Assembly (NCBI RefSeq): GCF_014200045.1
Contig: NZ_JACHOV010000006.1
Coordinates: 1 to 64,000, forward strand
DNA length: 64,000 nt
Reading direction: 5' to 3'
From: Rhizorhapis suberifaciens
Lineage (GTDB): Bacteria > Pseudomonadota > Alphaproteobacteria > Sphingomonadales > Sphingomonadaceae
The notes under the pieces were generated by a model. The model saw only the letters and a list, made by a program, of their open reading frames with translations. It searched no databases and had not been told where the DNA came from. Below are positions 35,973-43,513 of this stretch, piece after piece; within the stretch, counting starts at the first letter, position 1; the number at the start of each line of letters is the position of its first letter. A program made the translations under genes and the position numbers.

Positions 35973-37058
35973 ATGGCTGTCACGACGGCCTTCATCAACG
36001 CACATATTTTTGACGGCAAGGGTAGCTCGCAGGCCGGGCAGACCCTGTTGGTCGAAAACGGTCGCATCGCCGGCATCGGTTCGGGCGACGCACCCAGCCA
36101 TGCCGAAGTTATTGACCTTGACGGTCGCACGGTGATGCCGGGCATGACGGTCGGTCACTGGCATGGCGAGTTTGTGGACATTGGGCCGCCACTGTTCAGC
36201 GCCGGCCGCGGCGGCGTTTTCCTGGGCACGGAAGAACCGCCGGCCGTTCTGGCGCTTTGTGCCGCGAGTTCGCTCCAGACGGCGCTGATGTCGGGCGTAA
36301 CACGGATCGTCTCCGGTAGCTGCAGCAACGATCTGGACTGGCAGATGAAGGTTGCCATCCAGCGTGGCCTCTTTGAGGGGCCTCATCTGACCCCTTGCAG
36401 CCGTCATGTCGTGACTACCGGCGATTATGAAGATCGCGGTCACTGGTGGAAAAACGACGACGACAAGAAATATGACGGTGTGCGCCGGATCGGCGGCAAT
36501 GTGTTCGCCGATGGTCCCGAGCAGATATCCAAGGCAGTCCGTCAGGAGATCCTGCGTGGTGCCGAGGTTATCAAGGTACTTCCGACCGGCGGCCATGGGT
36601 TCGCTCTCCTGCCCGGCTACCGCGGGCTTTCCATTCCGGAACTCGAAGCCGTGGTGCGTACCGCGCATGAACGGGGCGCGCGGGTTCGTGCGCATGTCGC
36701 CAGTGCATCGGCAATTCTGGAATGTCTGGAAATCGGCGTCGACATCATCGATCATGCCGACGAGATGGACGACGCCTGTATCGAATCCATGGTCAAGCAT
36801 GGCGCTACGCTGGTGCCAAGCATGTTGTTTTCCAAACTGCTCAGCTATGGCGGCGTCGGTGAACCGAAGCCTGGCGGTCAGATGGACGAAGCCTGGGATA
36901 ATATGAAGGTGATGCTCGCCAGGGCCAATGCGGCTGGCGTGAATATCGTGCCGGGCGACGATTTCGGCGCGCAGGGCATGGCGCATGCGCTTGGTGTCTA
37001 TGCCCGCGAACTGCTCGTCTACACCGATGACATGGGCATTCCGCCCGCCGACACATAG
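35973..37058 (+). CDS. Amidohydrolase (metal-dependent hydrolase), C-terminally truncated
   Basis: The 361-residue protein starts at ATG 35973 with GAGGAGAGG upstream. It begins like imidazolonepropionase-type amidohydrolases (NAHIFDGKGS, then DLDGRTVMPGMTVGHWHGE, in which the metal HxH is HWH). It continues with VIKVLPTGG, RAHVASASAI, IDHADEMD and the metal aspartate region PGDDFGAQGMAH. Family members continue about 60 residues beyond VYTDDMGIPPADT with the GTIEAGKxADL strand; here the frame stops at 37058 at a junction with another broken gene. The metal site is complete but the small beta-sandwich domain lacks its last strands, so activity is doubtful. Confidence 0.75.
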   Translation: MAVTTAFINAHIFDGKGSSQAGQTLLVENGRIAGIGSGDAPSHAEVIDLDGRTVMPGMTVGHWHGEFVDIGPPLFSAGRGGVFLGTEEPPAVLALCAASSLQTALMSGVTRIVSGSCSNDLDWQMKVAIQRGLFEGPHLTPCSRHVVTTGDYEDRGHWWKNDDDKKYDGVRRIGGNVFADGPEQISKAVRQEILRGAEVIKVLPTGGHGFALLPGYRGLSIPELEAVVRTAHERGARVRAHVASASAILECLEIGVDIIDHADEMDDACIESMVKHGATLVPSMLFSKLLSYGGVGEPKPGGQMDEAWDNMKVMLARANAAGVNIVPGDDFGAQGMAHALGVYARELLVYTDDMGIPPADT

Positions 37059-37243
37059 GTGTCGGTCGCGCCGGCCGACTGTCCCGCAGGGGATGTCAAC
37101 AGGCCGTCAATGTCGCGGGGGCCGATACCCCAACTGCCCAGCGCGCCTTTCAGCACGGCACGAAACATATCGAATGGATCGAGGTCGGGATAGCGGCCCG
37201 GCACCAGCTCATAGGTGGCAGCAATCGCGACAGCCATGTTCAA
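37019..37243 (-). pseudogene. N-terminal fragment of a thiolase-like (lipid-transfer/SCP2-type) protein
   Basis: From ATG 37243 the frame reads VAIAATYELVPGRYPDLD, then GIGPRDIDGLLTSPAG and GATDTYV, the N-terminal part of SCP2-type thiolases in which GxxxxDIDG is the usual signature. At about 37057 it runs into the end of the amidohydrolase read antisense, so only the first 60 or so residues are genuine. The remaining 320 are missing. Confidence 0.65.
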
Positions 37244-37419
37244 TCAGCCTTCCACACCATCATTCCCAACCCTCATGATGCAGACTGTCGTTCCCGCATA
37301 GCGCCGATCGAACCAATGCAGGCAGGGCAATCTTCCAGAACCGGTAGAGGCAATTCGCGCAGTGGACAATGACCGTCCGATGGCGCCAGTCGATGTCACC
37401 CGAAGGCCATTTTTCCAGA
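37244..37419 (-). other. Degraded stretch, possible DUF35 zinc-ribbon relic
   Basis: On the minus strand, in two different frames, this stretch shows HCANC and CPACIGS, a pattern like the zinc ribbon of the DUF35 proteins that usually accompany SCP2-type thiolases. No single open frame remains. The call is weak. Confidence 0.2.
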
Positions 37420-37602
37420 TCAGAAGGAAAGGGCGATCTTGCCGAAATAGGTCTTTCCGGCTTGATAGGTAAAGGCCTCGCGGATATCCTCCAGGCCAAA
37501 GATGCGATCGACCACAGGCTTGAGGTCCAAGGTCCCGATCACGCGGTCGCCTGCTGCAAAGCGCGTCACGCCCTCTTTGTGGAAAAGCGTTGTATCTCAG
37601 CC
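37420..37602 (-). pseudogene. MDR-family alcohol dehydrogenase/quinone reductase with internal deletion
   Basis: One minus-strand frame reads KEGVTRFAAGDRVIGT, which is the N-terminal GroES-like motif, and passes at once to LKPVVDRIFGLEDIREAF, then GKTYFGKIALSF and a stop at 37420, which is the C-terminal end of the same family. About 200 residues between them, including the Rossmann domain, are missing without loss of frame. The upstream start is also missing (a stop precedes the fragment). Confidence 0.65.
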
Positions 37603-37641
37603 ATTACGCGTCCCCTTTTCTGTGAACTCCTTTCGCGTTCC

Positions 37642-39627
37642 TCAAGGTGTCTCAAGCTGTTCGACAGCTCCTGGATTGGGGACACCGATCCACTCGCGCT
37701 CACGCGACATCGGAATGATCGGCAGCTCCACAAACGATGCTCGGCCGGCATCATGGAAGATAGTTTGGGACGCAACCACGAGATCGGCGTCGGTCGCGGT
37801 CGAAATGTCGATGAAGGCATTCGGATTCCGCTCAGCATAGGGGAAGTTGCTACTCGTAATGTCGATGCGGATACGATGCCCCTTCTTGAATACGTTGCTC
37901 GTGGCCCAGAGGTCGATCTTGTATTTCTCGACCTTGCCTGGCGTCAGCGGCTGCGGGTCGTCCCTCGAGATGCGATAGCGCGCTCTCGCAACGCCTTGAG
38001 CCAATATCCGGGCTTCGCCGTTTTCATCTACATCGACCAATTTCACCCACCAGTCGGTGTCTTCGACCGAGCTGGCGGCGAAAAGCGTGGCACTGATTTC
38101 ACCCGTGACTTCGACATCCTCATCCAAGGGAGGTGTCGTATAGACCAGCACGTCGGCGCGTTGTTCGGCGGGGTTCTGTATCGCGCGACTGCCGGTCAGG
38201 CCGGGTCCGCCAAGCGTCGGCGCGGGATTTCGCGGATCATAAGTGTAGCGGTCCGCAGGTTCCGATCCGGGCAGCGTCGTGCTCAGCCCTCCATCGCCAG
38301 CGGCCGAATTGGCGGCCCCGTCGCTATGCAGGTAATAGCGGGTGCGTTCGGTGCCCGGCAGCGGCCAGTCGGCCTCCGCGCGCCAGCGGTTTTCGCCCAT
38401 CACATAAATCACGACGCGATGGTCGAAAAAGTCGTTGCGCTTGCCCTTGAACCACTGATCCATCCAGGCGAGCTGCATCTCCTCGGCGTTGATCGCGCTG
38501 TTCGCCGGGCAGCCGATACAGGTGCCATGCGACCAGGGGCCCATTATGAGACGCTGGTTCTGCCGCGTCAGCGGCGTCGCCCCTTCGGCTGCGATCGCCT
38601 TGAAATGTGAATAGCTGTTGCGCTGAAAAAGATCGTACCACCCCCCGAGATGCAGGATCGGTATGTCAATCCTATCGAAGCGATCGGCCATTTCATTGAT
38701 CTTGAAATATTTGCGATTGTCCCGGTTCTGCAGCCATTTGCTCCACCACGGGGCACGCCGGACGACCGGCATGTCGGCCAGCGGCAACATCGCCAGCATC
38801 TTGACGTTGGCTTCCAGAGGTGACGCGGCGCCCTCCACCGGGCCCAGCATCTCATAGTCGGCCCTGAGCAAATCCTGATCGTCCTTGGAGCCGCGCGCGA
38901 CTTCAGCGCTGACCATGGCCGACGTCCACACCGCGCTGGTCATTGCGAGGACATCGTCCCGGTAGACCCACTCATTGGAAAACTGATCGGTGGCAGCGAC
39001 CTGCGAGAACGCGGTGACAAGCCCGGGAGGCTGTTCTGCCGCGAGCAACATTTGAACACCGCCGAGATAGGAGCCCCCATAAGTGCCGACGCGGCCATCG
39101 GACCATGGTTGGGCATTCAGCCAGGCGACAGTATCAACTCCATCGGCATTCTCGTTGCGCATCGGTTCGAACTTGCCTTCCGAACCGAACGTCCCCCGGA
39201 CATCCTGCATTACGACAACATATCCGCGGCTGTTCGCAACGGCGGGGCGCATCGAAGCGAGCGCGGCGCCGCTCGTCTCCGGCGGCGCCTCGAACAACCG
39301 GCTCGCCTTACCGTAAGGAGTGCGCACCAATAGGACGGGATAGCGGCCGGGCGCAGGATTCACGCCATCGCCGCTGGGCAAATAGACGTCGGCCGCCAGT
39401 TTCGTACCATCGCGCATCGGCACCATAACGTCGTGCATGATGACGGATTTTGCCGCGGCAGGAACAGCCACAGTGGCAGGCGCGGCAACCGTCGAGGCTC
39501 TGCCTGTCTCCGCAACAGAATCGGCGGCGGCTGCCGGGTTGCCAATACAAAATGTGATCGCCGTTCCCAGCGCCAGAATTGACAGGCTCCGCACATGTGC
39601 ACCTACGGCGTTGCTTGAACGAATCAT
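37642..39627 (-). CDS. CocE/NonD-family hydrolase, secreted
   Basis: The 661-residue protein from ATG 39627 begins with a signal peptide ending in NPAAAADS, so it acts in the periplasm. The alpha/beta-hydrolase domain has VMVPMRDGTKLAADVYLP near 70, QDVRGTFGSEG near 140 and the serine elbow GTYGGSYLGG near 180. HLGGWYDLF near 325 gives the acid and GPWSHG near 367 the histidine. The C-terminal jelly-roll (PPLDEDVEVTGEISATLFAA) is complete. Relatives include cocaine esterase, alpha-amino-acid ester hydrolases and glutaryl acylases. A GTG at 39651 is the alternative start. It is divergent from a LuxR-type regulator. Confidence 0.9.
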   Translation of the reverse strand: MIRSSNAVGAHVRSLSILALGTAITFCIGNPAAAADSVAETGRASTVAAPATVAVPAAAKSVIMHDVMVPMRDGTKLAADVYLPSGDGVNPAPGRYPVLLVRTPYGKASRLFEAPPETSGAALASMRPAVANSRGYVVVMQDVRGTFGSEGKFEPMRNENADGVDTVAWLNAQPWSDGRVGTYGGSYLGGVQMLLAAEQPPGLVTAFSQVAATDQFSNEWVYRDDVLAMTSAVWTSAMVSAEVARGSKDDQDLLRADYEMLGPVEGAASPLEANVKMLAMLPLADMPVVRRAPWWSKWLQNRDNRKYFKINEMADRFDRIDIPILHLGGWYDLFQRNSYSHFKAIAAEGATPLTRQNQRLIMGPWSHGTCIGCPANSAINAEEMQLAWMDQWFKGKRNDFFDHRVVIYVMGENRWRAEADWPLPGTERTRYYLHSDGAANSAAGDGGLSTTLPGSEPADRYTYDPRNPAPTLGGPGLTGSRAIQNPAEQRADVLVYTTPPLDEDVEVTGEISATLFAASSVEDTDWWVKLVDVDENGEARILAQGVARARYRISRDDPQPLTPGKVEKYKIDLWATSNVFKKGHRIRIDITSSNFPYAERNPNAFIDISTATDADLVVASQTIFHDAGRASFVELPIIPMSREREWIGVPNPGAVEQLETP

Positions 39628-39680
39628 AACTGTCCCCAATGTCAGGCTCACCTGCCGATAGCGCGACGCGCGGACACCGT

Positions 39681-39701
39681 CTGTCCCCCGTCGGGTGACA
39701 G
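39681..39701. promoter_or_regulatory. 21-bp palindromic operator between hydrolase and LuxR genes
   Basis: CTGTC-C-CCCG-T-CGGG-T-GACAG is symmetric except for one mismatched pair and the central base. It lies 54 bp before the hydrolase start and 91 bp before the regulator start. Its length and symmetry fit a dimeric LuxR-type regulator binding between divergent genes. Confidence 0.55.
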
Positions 39702-39791
39702 CCTCAACGCATGGTTTGCAGTCGAGCCTTGACGGTGTACTTTCTCGGGTGGATCAGGCCCAGAGGCGTGGCCATTCAGGGGAGCGGGAAA

Positions 39792-40682
39792 ATGCAATCT
39801 GGTTGTATCGAGACGATTGACATGACCGTCTCACGCCCCAAGCCTCAGACATCCTATCATTCGGGGCTGCTGCCTGCGGTAATCGACAGTGTAGGTACCG
39901 AGAGTTTCGCACCCAATTTGCTGAAATACCTCGATCAGGCGTTGGGCGGCGTTGACCATTGCGCGCTCTATCGCCTCGATGGCGAACGCCCAACCAAGCT
40001 TGGTGCTGCTTCGCTAACCGGCTCGGACAATTGCGACGGCGCCGTCGATGTTTACTTGTCCGGCCATTGGCACGGTGACCCACTTATGCAGAAAATCCGC
40101 GACATGCCCTTCCATCGGCAGCCCGCGCTTACCCGAATGGATCTTGACTGCCTTCCGCCTTCCGGGCTTCGGGACCTGGTCTTTCGCAGGCTCGACGGGA
40201 AGGATCGGCTGATGCTTTCGAGTAGCCGCGGGCACCGGCGGATCGGTTGTTCGATGGTGCGCTCCGACCCACGCGGTATGATGCCCGACGATCGAGTGGA
40301 TGCTGTTGTCGAAACCGCCGACCTAGTCGTTACAATGGTTGCAAAGCATGCCGAACTGTCGACGCGGCGCGAGGCTTTCGAGGAAGCACTGGCTTCAACA
40401 GCGGAAATCGCGGCTACAATGTCTAAGGCTCGTGTGAAACTGACGAACCGCGAAGTCGAGGTGTGCGCACGCACGCTTTTCGGACTTTCATCACATAGTA
40501 CCGGCCTCGAACTCGGAATCGGAGAGGAAAGTGTAAAGACGTATCGAAAGCGAGCTTACCAACGAATAGGAATTTCATCGGCGCGTGAACTGTTGGTTTG
40601 GTATCTGGGGATCTCTCAGCAGAGGCAGATTCCAAGACCAGATTTCATAGAAGACGACGTACTTTCATGGCCGGCGGTATAG
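39792..40682 (+). CDS. LuxR-type helix-turn-helix regulator
   Basis: The product has 296 residues from ATG 39792, which has GGGGAGCGGGAAA upstream; ATG 39822 is a second choice. The N-terminal 200 residues have no family I can name but have a GAF/autoinducer-domain-like length. The C-terminal HTH is clear: KLTNREVEVCARTLFGLSSH, then LGIGEESVKTYRKRAYQRIG and ISSARELLVWYL. The gene is divergent from the CocE-type hydrolase and likely controls it through the palindrome between them. Without the conserved autoinducer-binding residues it is probably not a quorum sensor. Confidence 0.85.
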   Translation: MQSGCIETIDMTVSRPKPQTSYHSGLLPAVIDSVGTESFAPNLLKYLDQALGGVDHCALYRLDGERPTKLGAASLTGSDNCDGAVDVYLSGHWHGDPLMQKIRDMPFHRQPALTRMDLDCLPPSGLRDLVFRRLDGKDRLMLSSSRGHRRIGCSMVRSDPRGMMPDDRVDAVVETADLVVTMVAKHAELSTRREAFEEALASTAEIAATMSKARVKLTNREVEVCARTLFGLSSHSTGLELGIGEESVKTYRKRAYQRIGISSARELLVWYLGISQQRQIPRPDFIEDDVLSWPAV

Positions 40683-40808
40683 CAGACGCGGAGCCATTTG
40701 CCGGTAAACTGTTAGCTGTCCCGAAAAAGGATTCTCCATTTCATTTCATTGCCACGGATATTTCAAACCGTCCTCATTAGTGTCAATTAGGCGCTGCGAG
40801 GCTAGATG

Positions 40809-40822
40809 GTTGCAAACGCAAC
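40809..40822. promoter_or_regulatory. Operator GTTGC-AAAC-GCAAC, shared with 42282-42297
   Basis: A perfect 5-bp inverted repeat with a 4-bp centre precedes the SDR gene. The same half sites and spacing recur in the divergent promoter at 42282-42297, and a MarR-type regulator is encoded at the end of the same cluster. The site overlaps an upstream in-frame ATG (40806), which argues for the SDR start at 40896. Confidence 0.55.
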
Positions 40823-40895
40823 TCTTGCTGATATGTTCAATGATAGAACTCCGCTCCGTCGAGTTGACGGCGGCATATCAAAAAAGGGTGCTCGC

Positions 40896-41714
40896 ATGAA
40901 GTATGTTGTAGGCCGGCAGGGTATCGCGGTCGTCACGGGTGGCGCCTCGGGCATCGGCCTGGCGCTCGCCAAAGCGTTGCGGGATAGCGGAATGACCGTA
41001 GTCATCGCCGATATCGACGCTGAGCGGCTCGACGCAGCCGGTCACGCACTCGGTCTGCCCACCTGCGTGGTGGATGTGGGCAACCGCGCATCGGTCGAGG
41101 CGCTCCGGGACCAAGTCATCGGCCGCTTCGGGACGGTGCACCTGCTCTGCAACAACGCCGGCGTCGGAAAATATGCGTCCTTCCTCGATCTCAGCGATGA
41201 AGATCGGCGCTGGATCATGGACATCAACTTCTGGGGCACGATCTATGGGATCGACGCATTCCTGCCGGTCCTTCGGGCGAATGCGGAAGGCGGCCACCTC
41301 ATCAACACAATTTCGATGATGGGATTTTCAGGGCAGGTCGGCGCGAGCGCTTACGCGGCATCCAAGTTCGCCGCGCTGGGCGCGACCGAATCTTTGCAGG
41401 CCGAGCTGGTCGCGGCCGACAGCAATGTGCGCTGCGTCGCGTTCTGCCCGGGCCCGGTGGAGAGCGACATCGGTGACAGCGAGCGCCGCCGCGCCGCGAG
41501 GCTTGGGAAGCCGACGCAACCCCAGGTATCGTCCGCATCGGATGACGTGAAGGCGCGACTTGCCTATCCCCGGATGAACGCGGACGTGGCGGCCCAAATA
41601 GCACTCCGCGCCTATCGCGAGGGCCGATTCTGGGCAATCACGCACCCGGAGCTGATGAAGGACTATATGCAGCGCCACGACGCGATCCTCGCGTCGCTCG
41701 ATCGGACCGCCTGA
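40896..41714 (+). CDS. Short-chain dehydrogenase/reductase
   Basis: The product has 272 residues from ATG 40896. It has VTGGASGIG, VADI-like VIADID for the cofactor ribose, CNNAGVG, a serine at ISMMGFSG, and the catalytic YAASKFA. It is a complete classical SDR with an extended C-terminus (GRFWAITHPELMKDYM) of the kind seen in sphingomonad and mycobacterial SDRs of hydrophobic substrates. ATG 40806 is also in frame but overlaps the probable MarR operator. It is convergent with the SnoaL-like gene. Confidence 0.87.
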   Translation: MKYVVGRQGIAVVTGGASGIGLALAKALRDSGMTVVIADIDAERLDAAGHALGLPTCVVDVGNRASVEALRDQVIGRFGTVHLLCNNAGVGKYASFLDLSDEDRRWIMDINFWGTIYGIDAFLPVLRANAEGGHLINTISMMGFSGQVGASAYAASKFAALGATESLQAELVAADSNVRCVAFCPGPVESDIGDSERRRAARLGKPTQPQVSSASDDVKARLAYPRMNADVAAQIALRAYREGRFWAITHPELMKDYMQRHDAILASLDRTA

Positions 41715-41753
41715 CGAGTGGATCGCGATGTCGAGGCCTTGATGCGTGCGTGG

Positions 41754-42209
41754 TTAGTGCGCGCCGTGCCAAGGCCCGTGCTGCTCCGTCCGCCACGAAA
41801 GGCGCCGTTCGCGGATGCGCCAGCCATCGTCGCACTGTGTCAGCGTGTCGCGCGAATGGCCGATAGAAAAAATCTCTTTCCTGTTTTCCGCGAAGCTCCA
41901 CTTCACGACCATCCAGTAGGATTCGACAATGATGTCGGCGCCGATCCGTTCGGCGAAGAGCGGGGTGACGATGTGCTGACGTCCGCGGAAATCCGGATCG
42001 CCGACCAGCCCCTCCAGCATCGCGCGAATCTGCGCGGGCCCGGAATGTATATTGCCGCGCGTATCCACGAAACGGCAATCGGGCGTCGCGAGCGTGGCGA
42101 ATACTCCGTCAAGATCCCCGCGATCGAGCGCCGACAGGTACCGGCCCAGGCAATCCTGCACGGCAAATCGGTCCGCAGGGTCGATGGTCATGTGGTCCTC
42201 GCGCGGCAT
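41754..42209 (-). CDS. SnoaL-like (NTF2-fold) protein
   Basis: The 151-residue protein has the NTF2-like pattern: an N-terminal helix DPADRFAVQDCLGRYLSALD, then RGDLDGVFATLATPDCRFVD, then IRAMLEG and a C-terminal strand GWRIRERRLSWR. Members of this fold are lyases, isomerases, hydratases or binding proteins for aromatic and polyketide-like molecules. CAGGAGAG precedes ATG 42209. It is divergent from the NAD(P)-binding protein with the shared GTTGC operator between them, so both belong to one regulon. Confidence 0.8.
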   Translation of the reverse strand: MPREDHMTIDPADRFAVQDCLGRYLSALDRGDLDGVFATLATPDCRFVDTRGNIHSGPAQIRAMLEGLVGDPDFRGRQHIVTPLFAERIGADIIVESYWMVVKWSFAENRKEIFSIGHSRDTLTQCDDGWRIRERRLSWRTEQHGPWHGAH

Positions 42210-42281
42210 AGCGTACTCTCCTGACAGGTCATGGCCACGCTGGACATGCCCGGCCTTCGATAGTTGACGATAACGGATAGA

Positions 42282-42297
42282 TGTTGCATAAGCAACA
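42282..42297. promoter_or_regulatory. Operator TGTTGC-ATAA-GCAACA in divergent promoter
   Basis: A perfect 6-bp inverted repeat with a 4-bp centre lies between the divergent SnoaL-like and NAD(P)-binding genes. It shares GTTGC-N4-GCAAC with the site at 40809-40822. MarR dimers bind palindromes of this size, and a marR gene ends the cluster. Confidence 0.6.
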
Positions 42298-42339
42298 CAG
42301 AGTCACGCTTTTGCTGAGGCGGTCAATGGGAGATCCAAT

Positions 42340-42978
42340 ATGAAGGCAGCACTGCTCGGAGCCACTGGGCCGGTAGGGAAGCGGCTGCTCCAAGAGATGC
42401 TGGACCGTGGACATGCGGTGACCGCGATCGTCCGCAATCCCGGCAACGTGCCTCCTCACCCCAACGTGACCGCGCAGGCAGGTGACATCGACAAGCCGGA
42501 CGAACTCGTCCCCCTGCTCCGCGGGCACGATGCGGTGATCGTCTCAATCCGCTTCCTGAAGATGGATGCCAGCAAGATCTTGGGCGCGGTGCGGCGGGCG
42601 GGCGTGCCGCGGTATCTGATGGTCGGCGGAGCGGCGAGCCTGTACTTGCCGGGCACGCGCACAAAGGTGATCGATAGCGGCCAGATCCCCGCCGAATTCA
42701 TGGCCGAGCCAACCGCGGGCATCGCCTTTTTCAGTGAATTGAAGCAGGCGGACGATCTCGACTGGACCTTCCTGTCGCCCCCCATGATGTTTTCGAATGA
42801 CGAACTCTACGGCACCGAGCCAGGCGGCAGGACCGGTGTCTTCCGCACCGGGCTGGACGAGCTGATCACTCGGCCGGACGGATCGAGCGCGATCTCCTAC
42901 GAAGACTATGCCGTGGCCATGGTCGACGAACTGGAAAACCCTGTCCATAGCCGTCGTCGTTTCACGGTCGGCTATTGA
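42340..42978 (+). CDS. NAD(P)-binding (atypical SDR, NmrA/BLVRB-like) protein
   Basis: The 212-residue protein starts with the nucleotide loop ALLGATGPVGKRLLQEML and has the GDIDKPDEL and HDAVIVSI segments of the NAD(P)H-binding atypical SDR family (PF13460). The VGGAASLYLP segment and FLSPPMMF with the acidic and aromatic substrate loop follow. Such proteins are reductases or redox sensors. It is first in a rightward run with a second SnoaL-like protein, an MFS transporter and a MarR regulator, under the TGTTGC operator. Confidence 0.82.
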   Translation: MKAALLGATGPVGKRLLQEMLDRGHAVTAIVRNPGNVPPHPNVTAQAGDIDKPDELVPLLRGHDAVIVSIRFLKMDASKILGAVRRAGVPRYLMVGGAASLYLPGTRTKVIDSGQIPAEFMAEPTAGIAFFSELKQADDLDWTFLSPPMMFSNDELYGTEPGGRTGVFRTGLDELITRPDGSSAISYEDYAVAMVDELENPVHSRRRFTVGY

Positions 42979-43024
42979 TGCGGCTGTCCCTCGCCATCCC
43001 GGCCCACTCGAAGCAGCCGGCGCC

Positions 43025-43489
43025 ATGATAGACGCGATCGAACAACTGTTGATCGAGCGCGATTGCCAACGCCTCATCCTGTCCTACGCAACGCTTGTGG
43101 ACGGAGGCCAGATCGATCGCGCACTTGATCTGTTTATTGATGAAGCCGTGCTTATCGGTCCGCGGAATAATGAGCGGCTGGAAGGGATCGATGCGATCCG
43201 CTCCGCTTATTCCTCCATGCCGCCCAGAGCGCTGCGACATTTCTACACCAACATCGTTGTGGATGTGATCGCTCCGGATCGCGCCCGCGCCACGGCGAAC
43301 GTACTTCTGTACACCGGCAGCGTTGCCAAAAGCGGCAGTCTTCCACGTCGCGACCCCGATGTTGGGATCGGCACCATGGTTGACGATGTGGTACGGACCG
43401 AGGCAGGCTGGCGCTTTCAGCGACGGCAAGGAGCGCTTTGCTTCGCTCCTACCAATCCCGATGACGCGTTCGGACTGGCCGATGGCTAG
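43025..43489 (+). CDS. SnoaL-like (NTF2-fold) protein, second copy
   Basis: The product has 154 residues from ATG 43025. DCQRLILSYATLVDGGQIDR, then ALDLFIDEAVLIGP and GIDAIRSAY show the NTF2-like fold, ending in a strand with GWRFQRRQGAL. It is only distantly similar to the SnoaL-like protein at 41754-42209, so the cluster has two members of this fold and not a recent duplication. A role as lyase, isomerase or hydratase on the cluster's substrate is possible; no catalytic residues can be assigned. Confidence 0.75.
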   Translation: MIDAIEQLLIERDCQRLILSYATLVDGGQIDRALDLFIDEAVLIGPRNNERLEGIDAIRSAYSSMPPRALRHFYTNIVVDVIAPDRARATANVLLYTGSVAKSGSLPRRDPDVGIGTMVDDVVRTEAGWRFQRRQGALCFAPTNPDDAFGLADG

Positions 43490-43513
43490 CTTTCGCTCAG
43501 CGCGACGGTCTCC

